Source: Kordia periserrulae (GTDB taxonomy: Bacteria; Bacteroidota; Bacteroidia; Flavobacteriales; Flavobacteriaceae). From it: a stretch of 64,000 nt of DNA. The stretch spans positions 186,001-250,000 of the forward strand of contig NZ_QBKT01000001.1 in the NCBI RefSeq assembly GCF_003054265.1. Direction: 5' to 3'. Both the position numbers and the translations under genes were made by a program. Below the pieces are notes generated by a model. It did not search any database, was not told the DNA's origin, and worked only from the letters and a program-made list of their open reading frames with translations. Positions 17,238-26,356 of the stretch are shown piece after piece. The first letter of the stretch is position 1; every line of letters starts with the position of its first letter.

Positions 17238-17659
17238 GATAGATTTAAGAACCATATTTTAACAAAAAAGTCATCCTTAGGATGGCTTTTTTTTGTGACC
17301 TATCGAGTGCAAATCGCGTCAAAAAAATCCTTTTTAATTTAAAATTTCTACGTTTTTTTCAGAAAAATACACTTTTCTAAAAGACTTTTTACGGACAAGA
17401 AACAGCTTTTTTAGTGTCAATTCCGTGAATTGACCACCCTTTTTTCGATTTTTTCACAAAAACAAAATAAGCTACTAATAATCAGCATTTTATATTGATT
17501 TTTATTGTACTGTTTTCCGTGAATATAGACTCTGAATTCGGGAAAACGGGCAAAATGCTGTTGTCTTTTGTTTATAACAATTGTACTTTTACCTACACCT
17601 ATTTGATAAAAATCCCTAAAAGCCGACACGAAAATGTTAACTCTAAAAAATTGTATTGA
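17238..17659. other. Intergenic region rpe / LytS-type kinase
   Basis: 422 bp. It holds the rpe terminator at its left end, then AT-rich DNA with T-runs. No convincing gene or clear promoter box could be found; a possible minus-strand frame of 70 codons has no supporting features. Confidence 0.5.
17264..17294 (+). terminator. Terminator after rpe
   Basis: Stem agtcatcc / ggatggct with a tta loop, flanked by an A-run and a T-run. Confidence 0.85.
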
Positions 17660-18316
17660 ATGTCATCAAATGAACTATCGTTACGCTACGATCTTTTAAA
17701 CTCCCAAATGAACCCGCATTTTATTAATAATGCAATCCAAAGTATCTGTAATGCTATGACCAAAGGAAATGTGAATCAGTCAATCAACTGGCTCAATAGA
17801 CTCTCACATTTGTACCGACTCGTTCAAAAATCTACAAAATCGAAACTCATTGATTTGCAGGACGAGATTGAAATTTCAAAATTATATATTGAATTGCAAC
17901 GCGATCTTTTTGACAAAGGTTTTTCATATAGTATTCTAATTGACGAAGCCTTAAAAGAAGATTTAGAATATACCAAAGTGCCACCATTAATTTTTCAACC
18001 ACTCATTGAAAATGCTATTTTACACGGCTTGAAAGACATGAAACGAAACGGAAAAGGAACTTTGAAAATTTCCATCAAGCTAGAAAAAGAAATGTTATAC
18101 GTGTGTATCACAGACAACGGTAATGGCATTACCAAAACAAAAAAAGAACTAAACGAAAGCTCAGGTATTTCCTTAGAAAATATCAACGAGCGTTTAAAAA
18201 TCATCAATGGCACTACGAGCGAGAAAAAGCTTCTCGACGTACGAACCTTACGCTGCGATGCTGGAATTATTTCAGGTACACAAAGCTGCTTGCGAGTTCC
18301 ATTAATTCAAATTTAA
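17660..18316 (+). CDS. LytS/YehU-type histidine kinase core without sensor domain
   Basis: 218 residues. It contains only the kinase core: the phospho-acceptor region SQMNPHFINNAIQSICNA (His about residue 20; the usual motif is NPHFLFN) and an HATPase domain with PPLIFQPLIENAILHG (N box), ITDNGNGI (G1 box) and GISLENINERL (G2 box). Usual members have N-terminal membrane or Tpr sensor segments and sit beside a LytTR response regulator. Both are missing here, so it would receive its signal from another protein or is a reduced remnant. Its stop codon overlaps the stop of the convergent peptidase gene, leaving no room for a terminator between them. Confidence 0.85.
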   Translation: MSSNELSLRYDLLNSQMNPHFINNAIQSICNAMTKGNVNQSINWLNRLSHLYRLVQKSTKSKLIDLQDEIEISKLYIELQRDLFDKGFSYSILIDEALKEDLEYTKVPPLIFQPLIENAILHGLKDMKRNGKGTLKISIKLEKEMLYVCITDNGNGITKTKKELNESSGISLENINERLKIINGTTSEKKLLDVRTLRCDAGIISGTQSCLRVPLIQI

Positions 18317-19116
18317 AAATCAGCTACATTCATATTCAACATGCGCTTTACATTATTGTACATGTGAGGTAGTTTGGCACGAAATTCTTCAGGAGTTTCA
18401 AAGAAATGCTCAATCAACACAGATAAAAATTCATACTGATTCTCAAAAGCATACTCGCGTAAATAATTTACTTTTATCAAGCGCTTTTGAGCATCTTTAT
18501 CTGTAAGTGCTGCCAGCAATCGTTTGTAATTTCGCAAAAATTGTCGCGCCGTATAGGTACGTTCTGTCAAAAAACTAAAATGCAACGCGTGTGTCAATTC
18601 GTGAATCCCGAGATTTAGATTGTCATCTTCAATTTTGATACCTTCTTCAAAATCTTCCCATGAAAATACCAAGGTTTTGTATTTCGGATTGGCTTCTCCT
18701 TTGTGTAATTGCTGTGTAATATTGGAGAAATAATGCTGTGGATAGACTAAAATCGTTTCAAATCGCGAAAGCAAATACCGACGAAATCCAAACGTAATCA
18801 TCACTGCTGTAGCCGAAATTAATAATTGCATGCGTTCTGTAACTCGTAAATCTTCGCGTCCTACAAAGGTGTGAGAACGTATAAAACGCAATACTCTATG
18901 CTCAAAAACACGCTTTTCTTTCACCGTTAATTTGTTGTAAAAAGGTACTTCATTTGCAACAATACTTCGCTGTCGCTTTGTAAACGCATCTGAAAACAAC
19001 ACAAAGTGATGCAAATTGGTATTTTTGTATAAAAAAGCTTTCAGATAATCTAATGGCAATGCAGATAATTTAAAGAATACGCGTAGAAAATTACGTTGGT
19101 ATAAGTTATACTTCAA
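18313..19116 (-). CDS. MtfA-type zinc peptidase (family M90)
   Basis: 267 residues. The metal-binding motif HELTHALH (His172, Glu173, His176) lies in NLGIHELTHALHFSF, and a downstream acidic helix (YEFLSVLIEHFFETPEEF) can give the third zinc ligand. This matches the MtfA peptidase family. In Escherichia coli MtfA acts on the glucose-repressor Mlc pathway; in Bacteroidota the partner is unknown. A long N-terminal region with two hydrophobic stretches (around residues 12-30 and 97-110) may dock to the membrane. It is convergent with the LytS-type gene (4-base overlap) and divergent from the arylsulfotransferase-like gene. Confidence 0.88.
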   Translation of the reverse strand: MKYNLYQRNFLRVFFKLSALPLDYLKAFLYKNTNLHHFVLFSDAFTKRQRSIVANEVPFYNKLTVKEKRVFEHRVLRFIRSHTFVGREDLRVTERMQLLISATAVMITFGFRRYLLSRFETILVYPQHYFSNITQQLHKGEANPKYKTLVFSWEDFEEGIKIEDDNLNLGIHELTHALHFSFLTERTYTARQFLRNYKRLLAALTDKDAQKRLIKVNYLREYAFENQYEFLSVLIEHFFETPEEFRAKLPHMYNNVKRMLNMNVADF

Positions 19117-19251
19117 TTTGCATGCTAAAATAGAAATTCTAGATTGATAAAAAATAACTTAGAACTAAATTTAAGATGATTTGAATCGTTATTTGTAAAA
19201 AAATAATTCAAAAACGTATAAAATTGAAAGAAAATGACGAAACTTATCCGT

Positions 19252-19286
19252 TTTGATACTGAACTTATGAGAGAATTATATATTTT
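19252..19286 (+). promoter_or_regulatory. Possible promoter of the arylsulfotransferase-like gene
   Basis: TATATTTT at 19279-19286 resembles the -7 box, with TTTG at 19252-19255 upstream. The 23-bp spacer is longer than usual. Confidence 0.35.
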
Positions 19287-19305
19287 TAGCCTACTAATTT
19301 AAGCT

Positions 19306-20622
19306 ATGATGAAACAATTATATAAAGTAAGGTATGCTGTATGTGCATTGTTGTTTGCCTTTGCAAGTTGCGCTGAAGATGATTCTGTAATTATTACGCC
19401 TGAAGGTGGAGAAAATCCAAACCCAAATCCCGATCCTGTAGTGTTGGCTCCCGAAGTGGAAGTATATGACGCTGATAAAGTACACAATAACATCACATTA
19501 GTAGCAAATGTTGCTAGTGAAACTGCTTTTTTACTAAACAAAACAGGACAAAAAGTACATGAATTCACTTTTGACGCACCTTTGGGAAATGACTTAGAAA
19601 TACTACCAAATGGAAAACTATTAGGCATTTTTAAAGATCCAAACGCTCAAATTACCTTTGGAGGCTACGGCGGAACCGTTAAAATTATGAGTATCAATGG
19701 AAACGTGGAATGGGAATACACGTTAAGTAACCAAAATTTTGTGTTGCATCATGATGTGGAAATGCTACCCAATGGAAATGTTTTATTATTGGTTTGGGAA
19801 CGTATTCCAGAAGCAGACGCTGCTTTACAAGGTTCTGCAAATCCTGGCGATATTTATCCAGAAACATTAATGGAAATAAATCCTGACACTAATTCTATTG
19901 TATGGCAATGGAGAAGTTTTGATCACATCGTTCAAGATGACGATTCATCGTTACCAAATTATGGCATTGTAAGTCAAAATCCACACAAAATCAACATCAA
20001 TTACAACCCAATTGCCAATGGCGACATTATGCACGCCAACGGTTTTGATTATGATACAGCCAAAGATGTAATCTATTTGAGTGTAAATTTTTTTAGCGAA
20101 GTTTGGGTAATTGACCACAGTACAACAACTGCCGAAGCTGCTACAGGTTCTGGCGGAAATTATGGAAAAGGCGGCGATTTGATTTATCGTTTTGGAAATC
20201 CGCGTGCCTATGACAATATGATGGGAGAAGTTCGTGGCGACAGAAATCACTATCCAAACTTATTAGAAGATGGTGTACAAGGAGAAGGAAATATGTTATT
20301 GTATGTAAACGGATTTGCAGAAGGTGTTTCTACCGTGTACGAACTAGAAATGCCAACAACATTTTCGTTACTTCCTGATACAGACAACGAACCAAATGTG
20401 GTATGGTTTTATAAAAATGATGCCATATTTTCCAGTAAAGTTTCTGGAGCAGAACGCTTAGACAACGGAAACACCTTAATCTGTGAAGGTGATTTTGGCT
20501 TTTGGGAAGTCACACCAGAAAAGGAATTGGTTTGGAAATACAATGGCGGCGAAGGCTCGTTCTTTTGGAGAGCATACGATTACGAAGTGGACGATCCTGT
20601 ATTGGCAAGTTTCGGATTGTAA
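19306..20622 (+). CDS. Arylsulfotransferase (ASST)-like lipoprotein
   Basis: 438 residues (an ATG one codon later is equally possible). A lipoprotein signal ends in FAFASC (Cys about 22), followed by a short Pro/Asn linker. The rest is built of repeated beta-propeller blades with the family's pattern: NDLEILPNGKLLGIF, LHHDVEMLPNGNVLLLVWERI, IMHANGFDYDTAKDVIYLSVN, ERLDNGNTLICEGDFGFWEVT. This is the arrangement of aryl-sulfate sulfotransferases, which move sulfate between phenolic esters. The His in HHDVEM and in HANGFD are candidates for the active site. It is transcribed alone, between a divergent promoter region and a strong terminator. Substrate unknown. Confidence 0.85.
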   Translation: MMKQLYKVRYAVCALLFAFASCAEDDSVIITPEGGENPNPNPDPVVLAPEVEVYDADKVHNNITLVANVASETAFLLNKTGQKVHEFTFDAPLGNDLEILPNGKLLGIFKDPNAQITFGGYGGTVKIMSINGNVEWEYTLSNQNFVLHHDVEMLPNGNVLLLVWERIPEADAALQGSANPGDIYPETLMEINPDTNSIVWQWRSFDHIVQDDDSSLPNYGIVSQNPHKININYNPIANGDIMHANGFDYDTAKDVIYLSVNFFSEVWVIDHSTTTAEAATGSGGNYGKGGDLIYRFGNPRAYDNMMGEVRGDRNHYPNLLEDGVQGEGNMLLYVNGFAEGVSTVYELEMPTTFSLLPDTDNEPNVVWFYKNDAIFSSKVSGAERLDNGNTLICEGDFGFWEVTPEKELVWKYNGGEGSFFWRAYDYEVDDPVLASFGL

Positions 20623-20647
20623 AAGTCAATATTTATAATAATTTAAG

Positions 20648-20684
20648 AGAAGCTGAATAATATATTATTCAGCTTCTTTTTTTG
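20648..20684 (+). terminator. Terminator after the ASST-like gene
   Basis: A 13-bp stem agaagctgaataa / ttattcagcttct with a 4-nt loop and a long T-run. Confidence 0.9.
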
Positions 20685-20772
20685 CTTTTTTTTCAAAAAA
20701 CACAGGTGTTTTTGTAACAAATCAACTGCTTTTGATACTTATTTGGCGAAGCCAACTCAAAAACAATTCGCC

Positions 20773-21786
20773 ATGCAAATACTGTACAACTTTCACCAAC
20801 GTTTTGCTAAATTCCTAATTCCAATTGCGCTTTTTACAGCAACCTATTTTTTAATAAAATCCCCATATTTTTTAGAAAATTCCAATACACTTTCCTTTGC
20901 TGTTTCTGCGGATTTATTACTAACGATTCCTATCATCTATTTTTTATTGATTCGAAAAACAAGTATTCCAAAAACCACCGTAGTTCCTGTCATGCTGATT
21001 GGTTTAGCGATTGGGTTTTCAACGCTTCCAGCAACAAATCAAGAATATTTACAATTGTTTAAAACATGGTGTTTACCTGTGATTGAAATCGGTGTCGCAT
21101 CATTCATCATTTACAAAGTCCGAAAAGCAATTCTCTTTCACAAACAGCAAAAAACTTCGGTAGACTTTTTTACTGCATTGAAAAAAACCTGCGCAGCAAT
21201 ACTACCAAAACCAGTAGTGATTCCGTTTGCCACCGAAATTGCGGTCTTTTACTATGGATTTATCTATTGGAAACGAAGAAAATTAGCCGAAAACGAATTC
21301 AGCTATCACAAAGAAAGTAGCTATTTAGCCTTATTTTTTGGGTTGATATTAATTGTGGCGATTGAAATTGTTCCAATTCATATTTTATTAGCAAAATGGA
21401 GTGAACTTGCCGCGTGGATTCTCACAGGACTCAGTATATATTCTGGAATACAAATATTCGGCTATGCAAAATCACTCATGAAACGCCCAATTGCGATTGA
21501 AAATAATCGTTTACTATTGCGATACGGCATCATGCAAGAAGCAGAAATTCCATTATCAGATATCAAACAAATCACACTTACAAGTAAAGAATTTGACAAA
21601 GAAGAAAATAGTGCACGACTTTCCATCGTAGGAGAATTGGAAGGTCATAACGTACTTATTGAAACCAATAACGAACATCAGTTGCGCGGTTTATTCGGCA
21701 AGAAAAAAGCATTTACAAAAATTGCGTTGTTTGTGGATACGCCAGCAAAGCTGAAATCGTTTATTGAAAATTCTTTACAAGATTAG
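20773..21786 (+). CDS. Polytopic membrane protein, unknown function
   Basis: 337 residues from MQILYNFHQRF; a TTG ten codons upstream is possible but less likely. At least six hydrophobic segments are visible (for example FLIPIALFTATYFLI, LLLTIPIIYFLLI, TVVPVMLIGLAIGF, YLALFFGLILIVAIEI, AAWILTGLSIYSGI). The C-terminal about 95 residues are soluble and look like a small beta-domain (ENNRLLLRYGIMQEAEIPL, RLSIVGELEGHNVLIET) of the kind that follows membrane anchors in PH-like domains. I do not recognise the family. No partner gene is nearby; a TIR-bounded repeat element follows. Confidence 0.75.
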   Translation: MQILYNFHQRFAKFLIPIALFTATYFLIKSPYFLENSNTLSFAVSADLLLTIPIIYFLLIRKTSIPKTTVVPVMLIGLAIGFSTLPATNQEYLQLFKTWCLPVIEIGVASFIIYKVRKAILFHKQQKTSVDFFTALKKTCAAILPKPVVIPFATEIAVFYYGFIYWKRRKLAENEFSYHKESSYLALFFGLILIVAIEIVPIHILLAKWSELAAWILTGLSIYSGIQIFGYAKSLMKRPIAIENNRLLLRYGIMQEAEIPLSDIKQITLTSKEFDKEENSARLSIVGELEGHNVLIETNNEHQLRGLFGKKKAFTKIALFVDTPAKLKSFIENSLQD

Positions 21787-21799
21787 ATATTTCATCAAA

Positions 21800-21947
21800 G
21801 TACTTCTCGATACAAATTCGCTTCATTTCGACAAGCTCAATGAGCTGCAAATTTACTCGAAGTGACGGTTTTTGAAATTGAAGCTGAACTCGAAATTGAA
21901 ATCGAAACAAATCGTTACTTCTAGTGAAATTTAGTATCGAGAAGTGC
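21800..21947. mobile_element. MITE-like element with terminal inverted repeats
   Basis: Ends gtacttctcgatac (21800-21813) and gtatcgagaagtgc (21934-21947) are inverted repeats matching at 13 of 14 positions. The 148-bp unit has no gene; it contains an actcgaagtgacgg block and a hexad array. Related ends and the actcgatgtgacg core occur at 32184-32226 and 32918-32962. No target-site duplication was identified. Confidence 0.55.
21872..21907. repeat. Degenerate hexad array (6 units of 6 bp)
   Basis: Units ttgaaa, ttgaag, ctgaac, tcgaaa, ttgaaa and tcgaaa lie in register inside the MITE-like element. They resemble the hexads at 1810-1863 read from the other strand. Confidence 0.75.
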
Positions 21948-22000
21948 TTTGAAAACCAACATTTACTTTTCAAAAAAATTCAACATTCAACATTAAAAAT

Positions 22001-22414
22001 TTAATCCTCAACTACTTCCCACATCTTGTCAGCATTCAAACGAAACGTTTCCACATAATCAAAATTACATTGACTCGGCGCAATAATGGATAAAAATGGT
22101 TGCTGATGCTTGTCGCGATACAAATGGTAAATTTCACCGACAATTGGTTCAAAGTTGAATTTTGCATTGTAAATCAGGTTGTTATATTCAAACTTTTCCA
22201 TCAACGCGTCGTATTCTGCTTTGAGTTCGTCATACCGCGCTTTGACTTGTTTGTTGACTTTATCAATGTTTACATTTTTCCAGGTAATGGTATCTGGCGT
22301 TTCAATTCGTGGTGCGCCTACGTTAGTAGCATACGGTTTTAGCGCCGCATTATAGCTATTGCTTTCTTCATCAAAAACTACATTATCAGGTCTTTTATCT
22401 TCCTTCTCTTGCAT
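22001..22414 (-). CDS. DUF2452 domain protein
   Basis: 137 residues, soluble. Features that match DUF2452 proteins: an N-terminal PDNVVFDEESNSYNAALKPYATNVGAP segment (seen as PDNVVFDEES and YATNVGAP), a charged helical middle (KQVKARYDELKAEYDALMEKF) and a C-terminal part with VGEIYHLYRDKHQQPFLSII. The function of the family is unknown. It lies 18 bp downstream of the FeS photolyase gene on the same strand, so it is probably the last gene of the photolyase operon. A link to light or DNA repair is inference from position. Confidence 0.85.
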   Translation of the reverse strand: MQEKEDKRPDNVVFDEESNSYNAALKPYATNVGAPRIETPDTITWKNVNIDKVNKQVKARYDELKAEYDALMEKFEYNNLIYNAKFNFEPIVGEIYHLYRDKHQQPFLSIIAPSQCNFDYVETFRLNADKMWEVVED

Positions 22415-22432
22415 AACTTTACTTCTTCTTTT

Positions 22433-23968
22433 TTAATACTTATCTGGATTTGCAATCACGTCTTGCGCTCTTTTTTTCAACGCTTCTAATTTATCTTTAT
22501 CCATTTTATTTAGCAAACTCATCATCATATTCATACGTTGGTTATCTTCAAAATGCGCACGTTTTTCGTCTAAAAAATTCCAATACAACGAATTAAATGG
22601 ACAGGCATCTTCGGTTTCTTTTTTAGAAATTTTATACGTGCAATCTTTACAATAATTACTCATTTTATTGATATAGCTTCCGCTAGAAACGTACGGTTTT
22701 GTGGCTACCAATCCGCCATCAGCAAATTGACTCATCCCACGCGTGTTCGTAATTTCAACCCACTCAATCGCGTCAATATAAATACCTAAATACCATTTAT
22801 CAACCTCATCAGGATGCATTTGCGTGAGCAGCGCAAAGTTTCCTGTAATCATCAAGCGTTGAATGTGATGCGCATACGCGTGATTCAAGCTTTGAGAAAT
22901 GGCATGTTTCAAACAATTCATTTTTGTGTTTCCTGTCCAGAAAAAATCAGGAAGCTTGTTCGAATTGTCTAATTTGTTCAAAGTTCTATAATTTGGCATT
23001 TCTTTCCAATACATTCCGCGCATATATTCACGCCAACCCAAAATTTGTCGCACAAAACCTTCTACTTGCGAAATATCAATGTCGTCTTTATGATGGCGCC
23101 AATACGAAATGACGGTTTCAATCACTTCTTTTGGATGCAGCATTTTAGAATTCATTGCAAATGACAAGCGACTGTGAAATAAGAAATGTTCATCCGTGTG
23201 CATCGCATCTTGATAATCGCCAAAATACTGTAATAAATTCTTGCAGAAATAATTCAACACATCCAAACATGCATCGCGATTCGTTGGCCAATGAAAGTTG
23301 TCAACATCTATGTTTCCTATGGTTTCCACGTCTGCCTTTTGAATCATTTCATAGATTTCTTCTACAGAGTTTTCTAGCTGTTTTTCAGTGGGAATTTCAG
23401 GTTCGCCTTTCCACTTTTTACGATTGCTTTGGTCAAAATTCCATTTGCCACCTTCAGGATCTTTCTCATTCAGCATCATAATGTCATACTTTTTGCGCAT
23501 ATCGCGGTAAAAATATTCCATGACCATCTGCTTTTTCCCTTCGTAAAAGTCTGTAAAATCAGTTCGCGAGGTTAAAAAATGTTCGGTGTCGTATGCTTCT
23601 GTTTCAATATCAATTTCATCACAAAAATTCGTTAACTGCTCGTCCAAACGATATTCGTCGGGCAATTGATATTCAAACTTTTCAATGTCGTGTTCGTCAA
23701 TCAATTGTTTCAAATTCTCCACCAAATCCTGTAGATTCTTCTCGTCATCTAACGTATAATAAACAACTTCATGACCTTCATTTTCAAGCCAATCCGCAAA
23801 CGAGCGCATGCTTTTAAAAAACGCTACTACTTTTTGTATGTGATGTTTTACATAATCCGTTTCCTGACGCATTTCCGCCATAAAATAGACAACTTCGTCA
23901 TTTGTGTCTTCATACCAAGAATGCTGCTGATTGAGCTGATCGCCCAAAATAAGTCGTAGTGTTTTCAT
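22433..23968 (-). CDS. FeS-type (6-4) photolyase / prokaryotic cryptochrome
   Basis: 511 residues of the PhrB/FeS-BCP family, which repairs (6-4) photoproducts with light using FAD and a [4Fe-4S] cluster. N-terminal photolyase-related domain: LRLILGDQLNQQHSW. The cluster ligands appear as Cys352 (KMNCLKH) and Cys440, Cys443, Cys456 (NYCKDCTYK...DACPFN). Their mutual spacing equals that known for Agrobacterium PhrB (350, 438, 441, 454). The flavin/substrate region includes LGWREYMRGMYW, AYAHHIQRLMITGNFALL and the family-typical YIDAIEWVEITNTRGMSQFADGG (as IDAIEWVE and NTRGMSQFADGG). It lies 6 bp after cry-DASH, so both photolyases are co-transcribed. Confidence 0.95.
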   Translation of the reverse strand: MKTLRLILGDQLNQQHSWYEDTNDEVVYFMAEMRQETDYVKHHIQKVVAFFKSMRSFADWLENEGHEVVYYTLDDEKNLQDLVENLKQLIDEHDIEKFEYQLPDEYRLDEQLTNFCDEIDIETEAYDTEHFLTSRTDFTDFYEGKKQMVMEYFYRDMRKKYDIMMLNEKDPEGGKWNFDQSNRKKWKGEPEIPTEKQLENSVEEIYEMIQKADVETIGNIDVDNFHWPTNRDACLDVLNYFCKNLLQYFGDYQDAMHTDEHFLFHSRLSFAMNSKMLHPKEVIETVISYWRHHKDDIDISQVEGFVRQILGWREYMRGMYWKEMPNYRTLNKLDNSNKLPDFFWTGNTKMNCLKHAISQSLNHAYAHHIQRLMITGNFALLTQMHPDEVDKWYLGIYIDAIEWVEITNTRGMSQFADGGLVATKPYVSSGSYINKMSNYCKDCTYKISKKETEDACPFNSLYWNFLDEKRAHFEDNQRMNMMMSLLNKMDKDKLEALKKRAQDVIANPDKY

Positions 23969-23974
23969 ATATTT

Positions 23975-25273
23975 TTAAAATAATCTTGGTTGTAGCCAAA
24001 GATTTTGAAATTTGTTGTTGGCATCGTAGCGTTCGGCTTGCAATCGCACATTAAACGTTCGGTTGCGAGGATCGTTTCCAACGCCCGAAACATATTGCCA
24101 ATTTCCGTAATTGCTATGCACATCGTAATCGAGTAACATAGATTCAAAATACGCCGCGCCAATTCGCCAATCCAATTGCAAGGTTTTGGCAAAATACGAA
24201 CCCACATTTTGTCGCCCGCGATTGCTCATCCAGCCTGTATGTTTGAGTTCGAGCATATTTGCATTGACAAAAGGTTCGGAAGTTTCGCCGTCAATCCATT
24301 GTTGAATTTGTTTTTGGTCATCATTCCACTCGTACGATTTTTGTAGAATTCCTTCCAGTTGAAACAAATGATTTCCGTGTTTTAGGGAAACATACTTAAA
24401 AAAGTCGCGCCAAATCAATTCAAAAATCATCCAATACGTTGATTGATTCTTCTCAATTTCAGATTCGTATTTTTTAACTTCATGATATATTTTTCGTGGC
24501 GACAAACTACCATTTGCCAACCACGCAGAAAATTTAGAACTGTAATCTTTCCCTACCAATCCGTTGCGTGTTTTTTTGTAATAGGACAACTTTTTGGTAT
24601 TCCACGCATATTCTTCTAAGCGTTGTAATCCAGCTGTTTCGCCACCTTTAAAAGGAAATGCTGTGCGCGAATCACGTTCAAAATGCTCCAATCCTAAGTC
24701 GTGTAATGTTGGGGCTTTCGTCAGATGCGCCACGCGATTTTTCTCTGGCATTTTGGAAACGGTTTCCATCGGACGAACACTTGCGTATTTTTCACATTTT
24801 TTTCGAAAGACCGTAAATACTTTCGGAATCTGGTCAATTGACATCGGAATGTCTTCTGGGTGAAACAAAAATTGGTCGTAACTTTCTATCCAATTCACAT
24901 GCTCAGGAAGTGTATTTTGTACTTTTTTAGCGACAGAAACTTCTTTGGCAGTCCATTCTTTTTGCGAATAAACCGAAGTCACATTGTGAATCGAAATATA
25001 TTCTGCAATTATTTTTTCAGGATAATCCACATGTACAAACAACGGAATATTCAATTCGTTGAGTTGATTTTGCAAATCTGCAACGGTTTCTATCAAAAAT
25101 TGGGCGCGGTACTTTCCTGTTTTCACAAATCCGAAACGGTCTTTTTCAAACTGTCGCGGATCAAAACAATACACCGCCATGACAAAATTATTTTCTTTTG
25201 CCGCTTTTACCAACGAAATTTGATCATGCACACGCAAATCATTTCGAAGCCAAACCAATCCTATTTTAGTCAT
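23975..25273 (-). CDS. DASH-type cryptochrome / photolyase
   Basis: 432 residues starting at [17 protein letters not shown]. This start is preferred because its ATG overlaps the end of the DUF2256 gene (atgactaa, 8 bases), typical of coupled genes, and the family starts this way. The antenna-binding Rossmann-like half is followed by the FAD-binding helical half with [89 protein letters not shown] (seen in pieces) and a DPRNRTFN C-terminal motif. DASH proteins repair cyclobutane dimers, mainly in single-stranded DNA. It is the second gene of the photolyase operon. Confidence 0.95.
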   Translation of the reverse strand: MTKIGLVWLRNDLRVHDQISLVKAAKENNFVMAVYCFDPRQFEKDRFGFVKTGKYRAQFLIETVADLQNQLNELNIPLFVHVDYPEKIIAEYISIHNVTSVYSQKEWTAKEVSVAKKVQNTLPEHVNWIESYDQFLFHPEDIPMSIDQIPKVFTVFRKKCEKYASVRPMETVSKMPEKNRVAHLTKAPTLHDLGLEHFERDSRTAFPFKGGETAGLQRLEEYAWNTKKLSYYKKTRNGLVGKDYSSKFSAWLANGSLSPRKIYHEVKKYESEIEKNQSTYWMIFELIWRDFFKYVSLKHGNHLFQLEGILQKSYEWNDDQKQIQQWIDGETSEPFVNANMLELKHTGWMSNRGRQNVGSYFAKTLQLDWRIGAAYFESMLLDYDVHSNYGNWQYVSGVGNDPRNRTFNVRLQAERYDANNKFQNLWLQPRLF

Positions 25274-25409
25274 TTTTTGTGTTTTTATTTCTGCGACAGC
25301 GCTCACTACAATATTGTACTTCATCCCACACACGCTCCCATTTTTTGCGCCATGTAAACGGTCGTTCGCAAACTTTGCAGATTTTTGTAGGAAGGTGTGT
25401 TTTCTTCAT
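25266..25409 (-). CDS. DUF2256 zinc-ribbon-like small protein
   Basis: 47 residues starting at [14 protein letters not shown]; further upstream start codons exist but do not fit the family. It has two Cys pairs, CKVC and CSERC, separated by a conserved Trp/Arg-rich stretch ([18 protein letters not shown]), a likely zinc-binding knuckle. DUF2256 genes are often found next to photolyase/cryptochrome genes, as here, where the gene overlaps cry-DASH by 8 bases. Its function is unknown. Confidence 0.9.
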   Translation of the reverse strand: MKKTHLPTKICKVCERPFTWRKKWERVWDEVQYCSERCRRNKNTKND

Positions 25410-25426
25410 TTGAGTGCTTTGTTTAA

Positions 25427-25434
25427 CAAATATA
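25427..25434 (-). promoter_or_regulatory. Candidate -7 box of the photolyase operon
   Basis: TATATTTG on the minus strand, 17 bp before the DUF2256 start; a second similar box (TATTTTTG) lies at 25448-25455. No clear -33 element. Confidence 0.4.
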
Positions 25435-25496
25435 CAAAATGATGAAACAAAAATAGTTTTCTGACTCAAAATTGTATCTTTAAGCGCTAATTTGAA

Positions 25497-26294
25497 ATGA
25501 TTATGAATATTAAATACATGCTTGGCGCGATGATTTCCATTCCGCTGTTGCCGATACTTTATTTCCAGGGAAAGAAAATCGAGCGTACCATTCCGAAATT
25601 ACCTGAAGCTACCGATGTTGAAGGAATGTCTGCTGTAGAAAATACGCAATCATTTCAAATAGTAGCTATTGGCGAAAGCACCATTGCTGGTGTTGGCGCC
25701 AATTCACACGCCACAGGATTTATAGGAACCTTGGCAAACGAATTGTCTGCACAAATTCCGGCAACGATTTCATGGAAAGTCTATGCAAAAAGTGGGTATA
25801 CTGCCAAATGTGTCACGCAAAAAATCATTCCAACAATTGAAGATCAAAACGTAGATATCATCGTGATTGGTTTGGGTGGAAATGACAGTTTTGCACTGCG
25901 TACGCCCAAACGCTGGAAAAAAGACATCAACGATTTGATTATTAATATTCGCTCAAAATACCCAAAAACACCTATTGTTTTTACCAATATGCCACCGATT
26001 AAAGAATTTACCGCTTTTACGGGAACGTTCAAATTTGTGATTGGTAATTTGGTGTTGCATTTGGGTAAAGAGCTCGAAAAAATTGTGAAACACCATGAAA
26101 ATGTCTATTTCAATGCACGAAATTTAGAATACGACGATTTGATAAACCGCATGAATTTAGACGCTGCACCTGAAGATTTTTTCAGCGACGGCGTGCATCC
26201 ATCGGAATTGGCATATCAAGTTTGGGCAAAAGACATGGCAGAGTTTATGGTGGAAAATGTAAATTTCAAAAGAAAAAGCATTCTTGCTAGCTGA
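25497..26294 (+). CDS. SGNH/GDSL-family hydrolase, membrane-anchored
   Basis: 265 residues (a second ATG two codons later is equally likely). An N-terminal hydrophobic segment ([17 protein letters not shown]) probably anchors it in the membrane. The hydrolase blocks are visible: [13 protein letters not shown] (nucleophile Ser in the GDS-like block I), IVIGLGGND (block III, GxND), and [14 protein letters not shown] (block V, DxxH, catalytic Asp and His). These enzymes cleave acyl esters of varied lipids or sugars. The substrate is not evident. It is divergent from the photolyase operon. Confidence 0.9.
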   Translation: MIMNIKYMLGAMISIPLLPILYFQGKKIERTIPKLPEATDVEGMSAVENTQSFQIVAIGESTIAGVGANSHATGFIGTLANELSAQIPATISWKVYAKSGYTAKCVTQKIIPTIEDQNVDIIVIGLGGNDSFALRTPKRWKKDINDLIINIRSKYPKTPIVFTNMPPIKEFTAFTGTFKFVIGNLVLHLGKELEKIVKHHENVYFNARNLEYDDLINRMNLDAAPEDFFSDGVHPSELAYQVWAKDMAEFMVENVNFKRKSILAS

Positions 26295-26356
26295 AATTTA
26301 CAGCGCATTGCACTACTTAATTTACAAAGTTTTGCTACTTTAGAAACCTCAATTTT

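Noticed and set aside
17417-17629. Minus-strand frame of 70 codons upstream of the LytS-type gene
   Set aside because: No signal, domain, promoter or supporting neighbour; composition is like the surrounding non-coding DNA.
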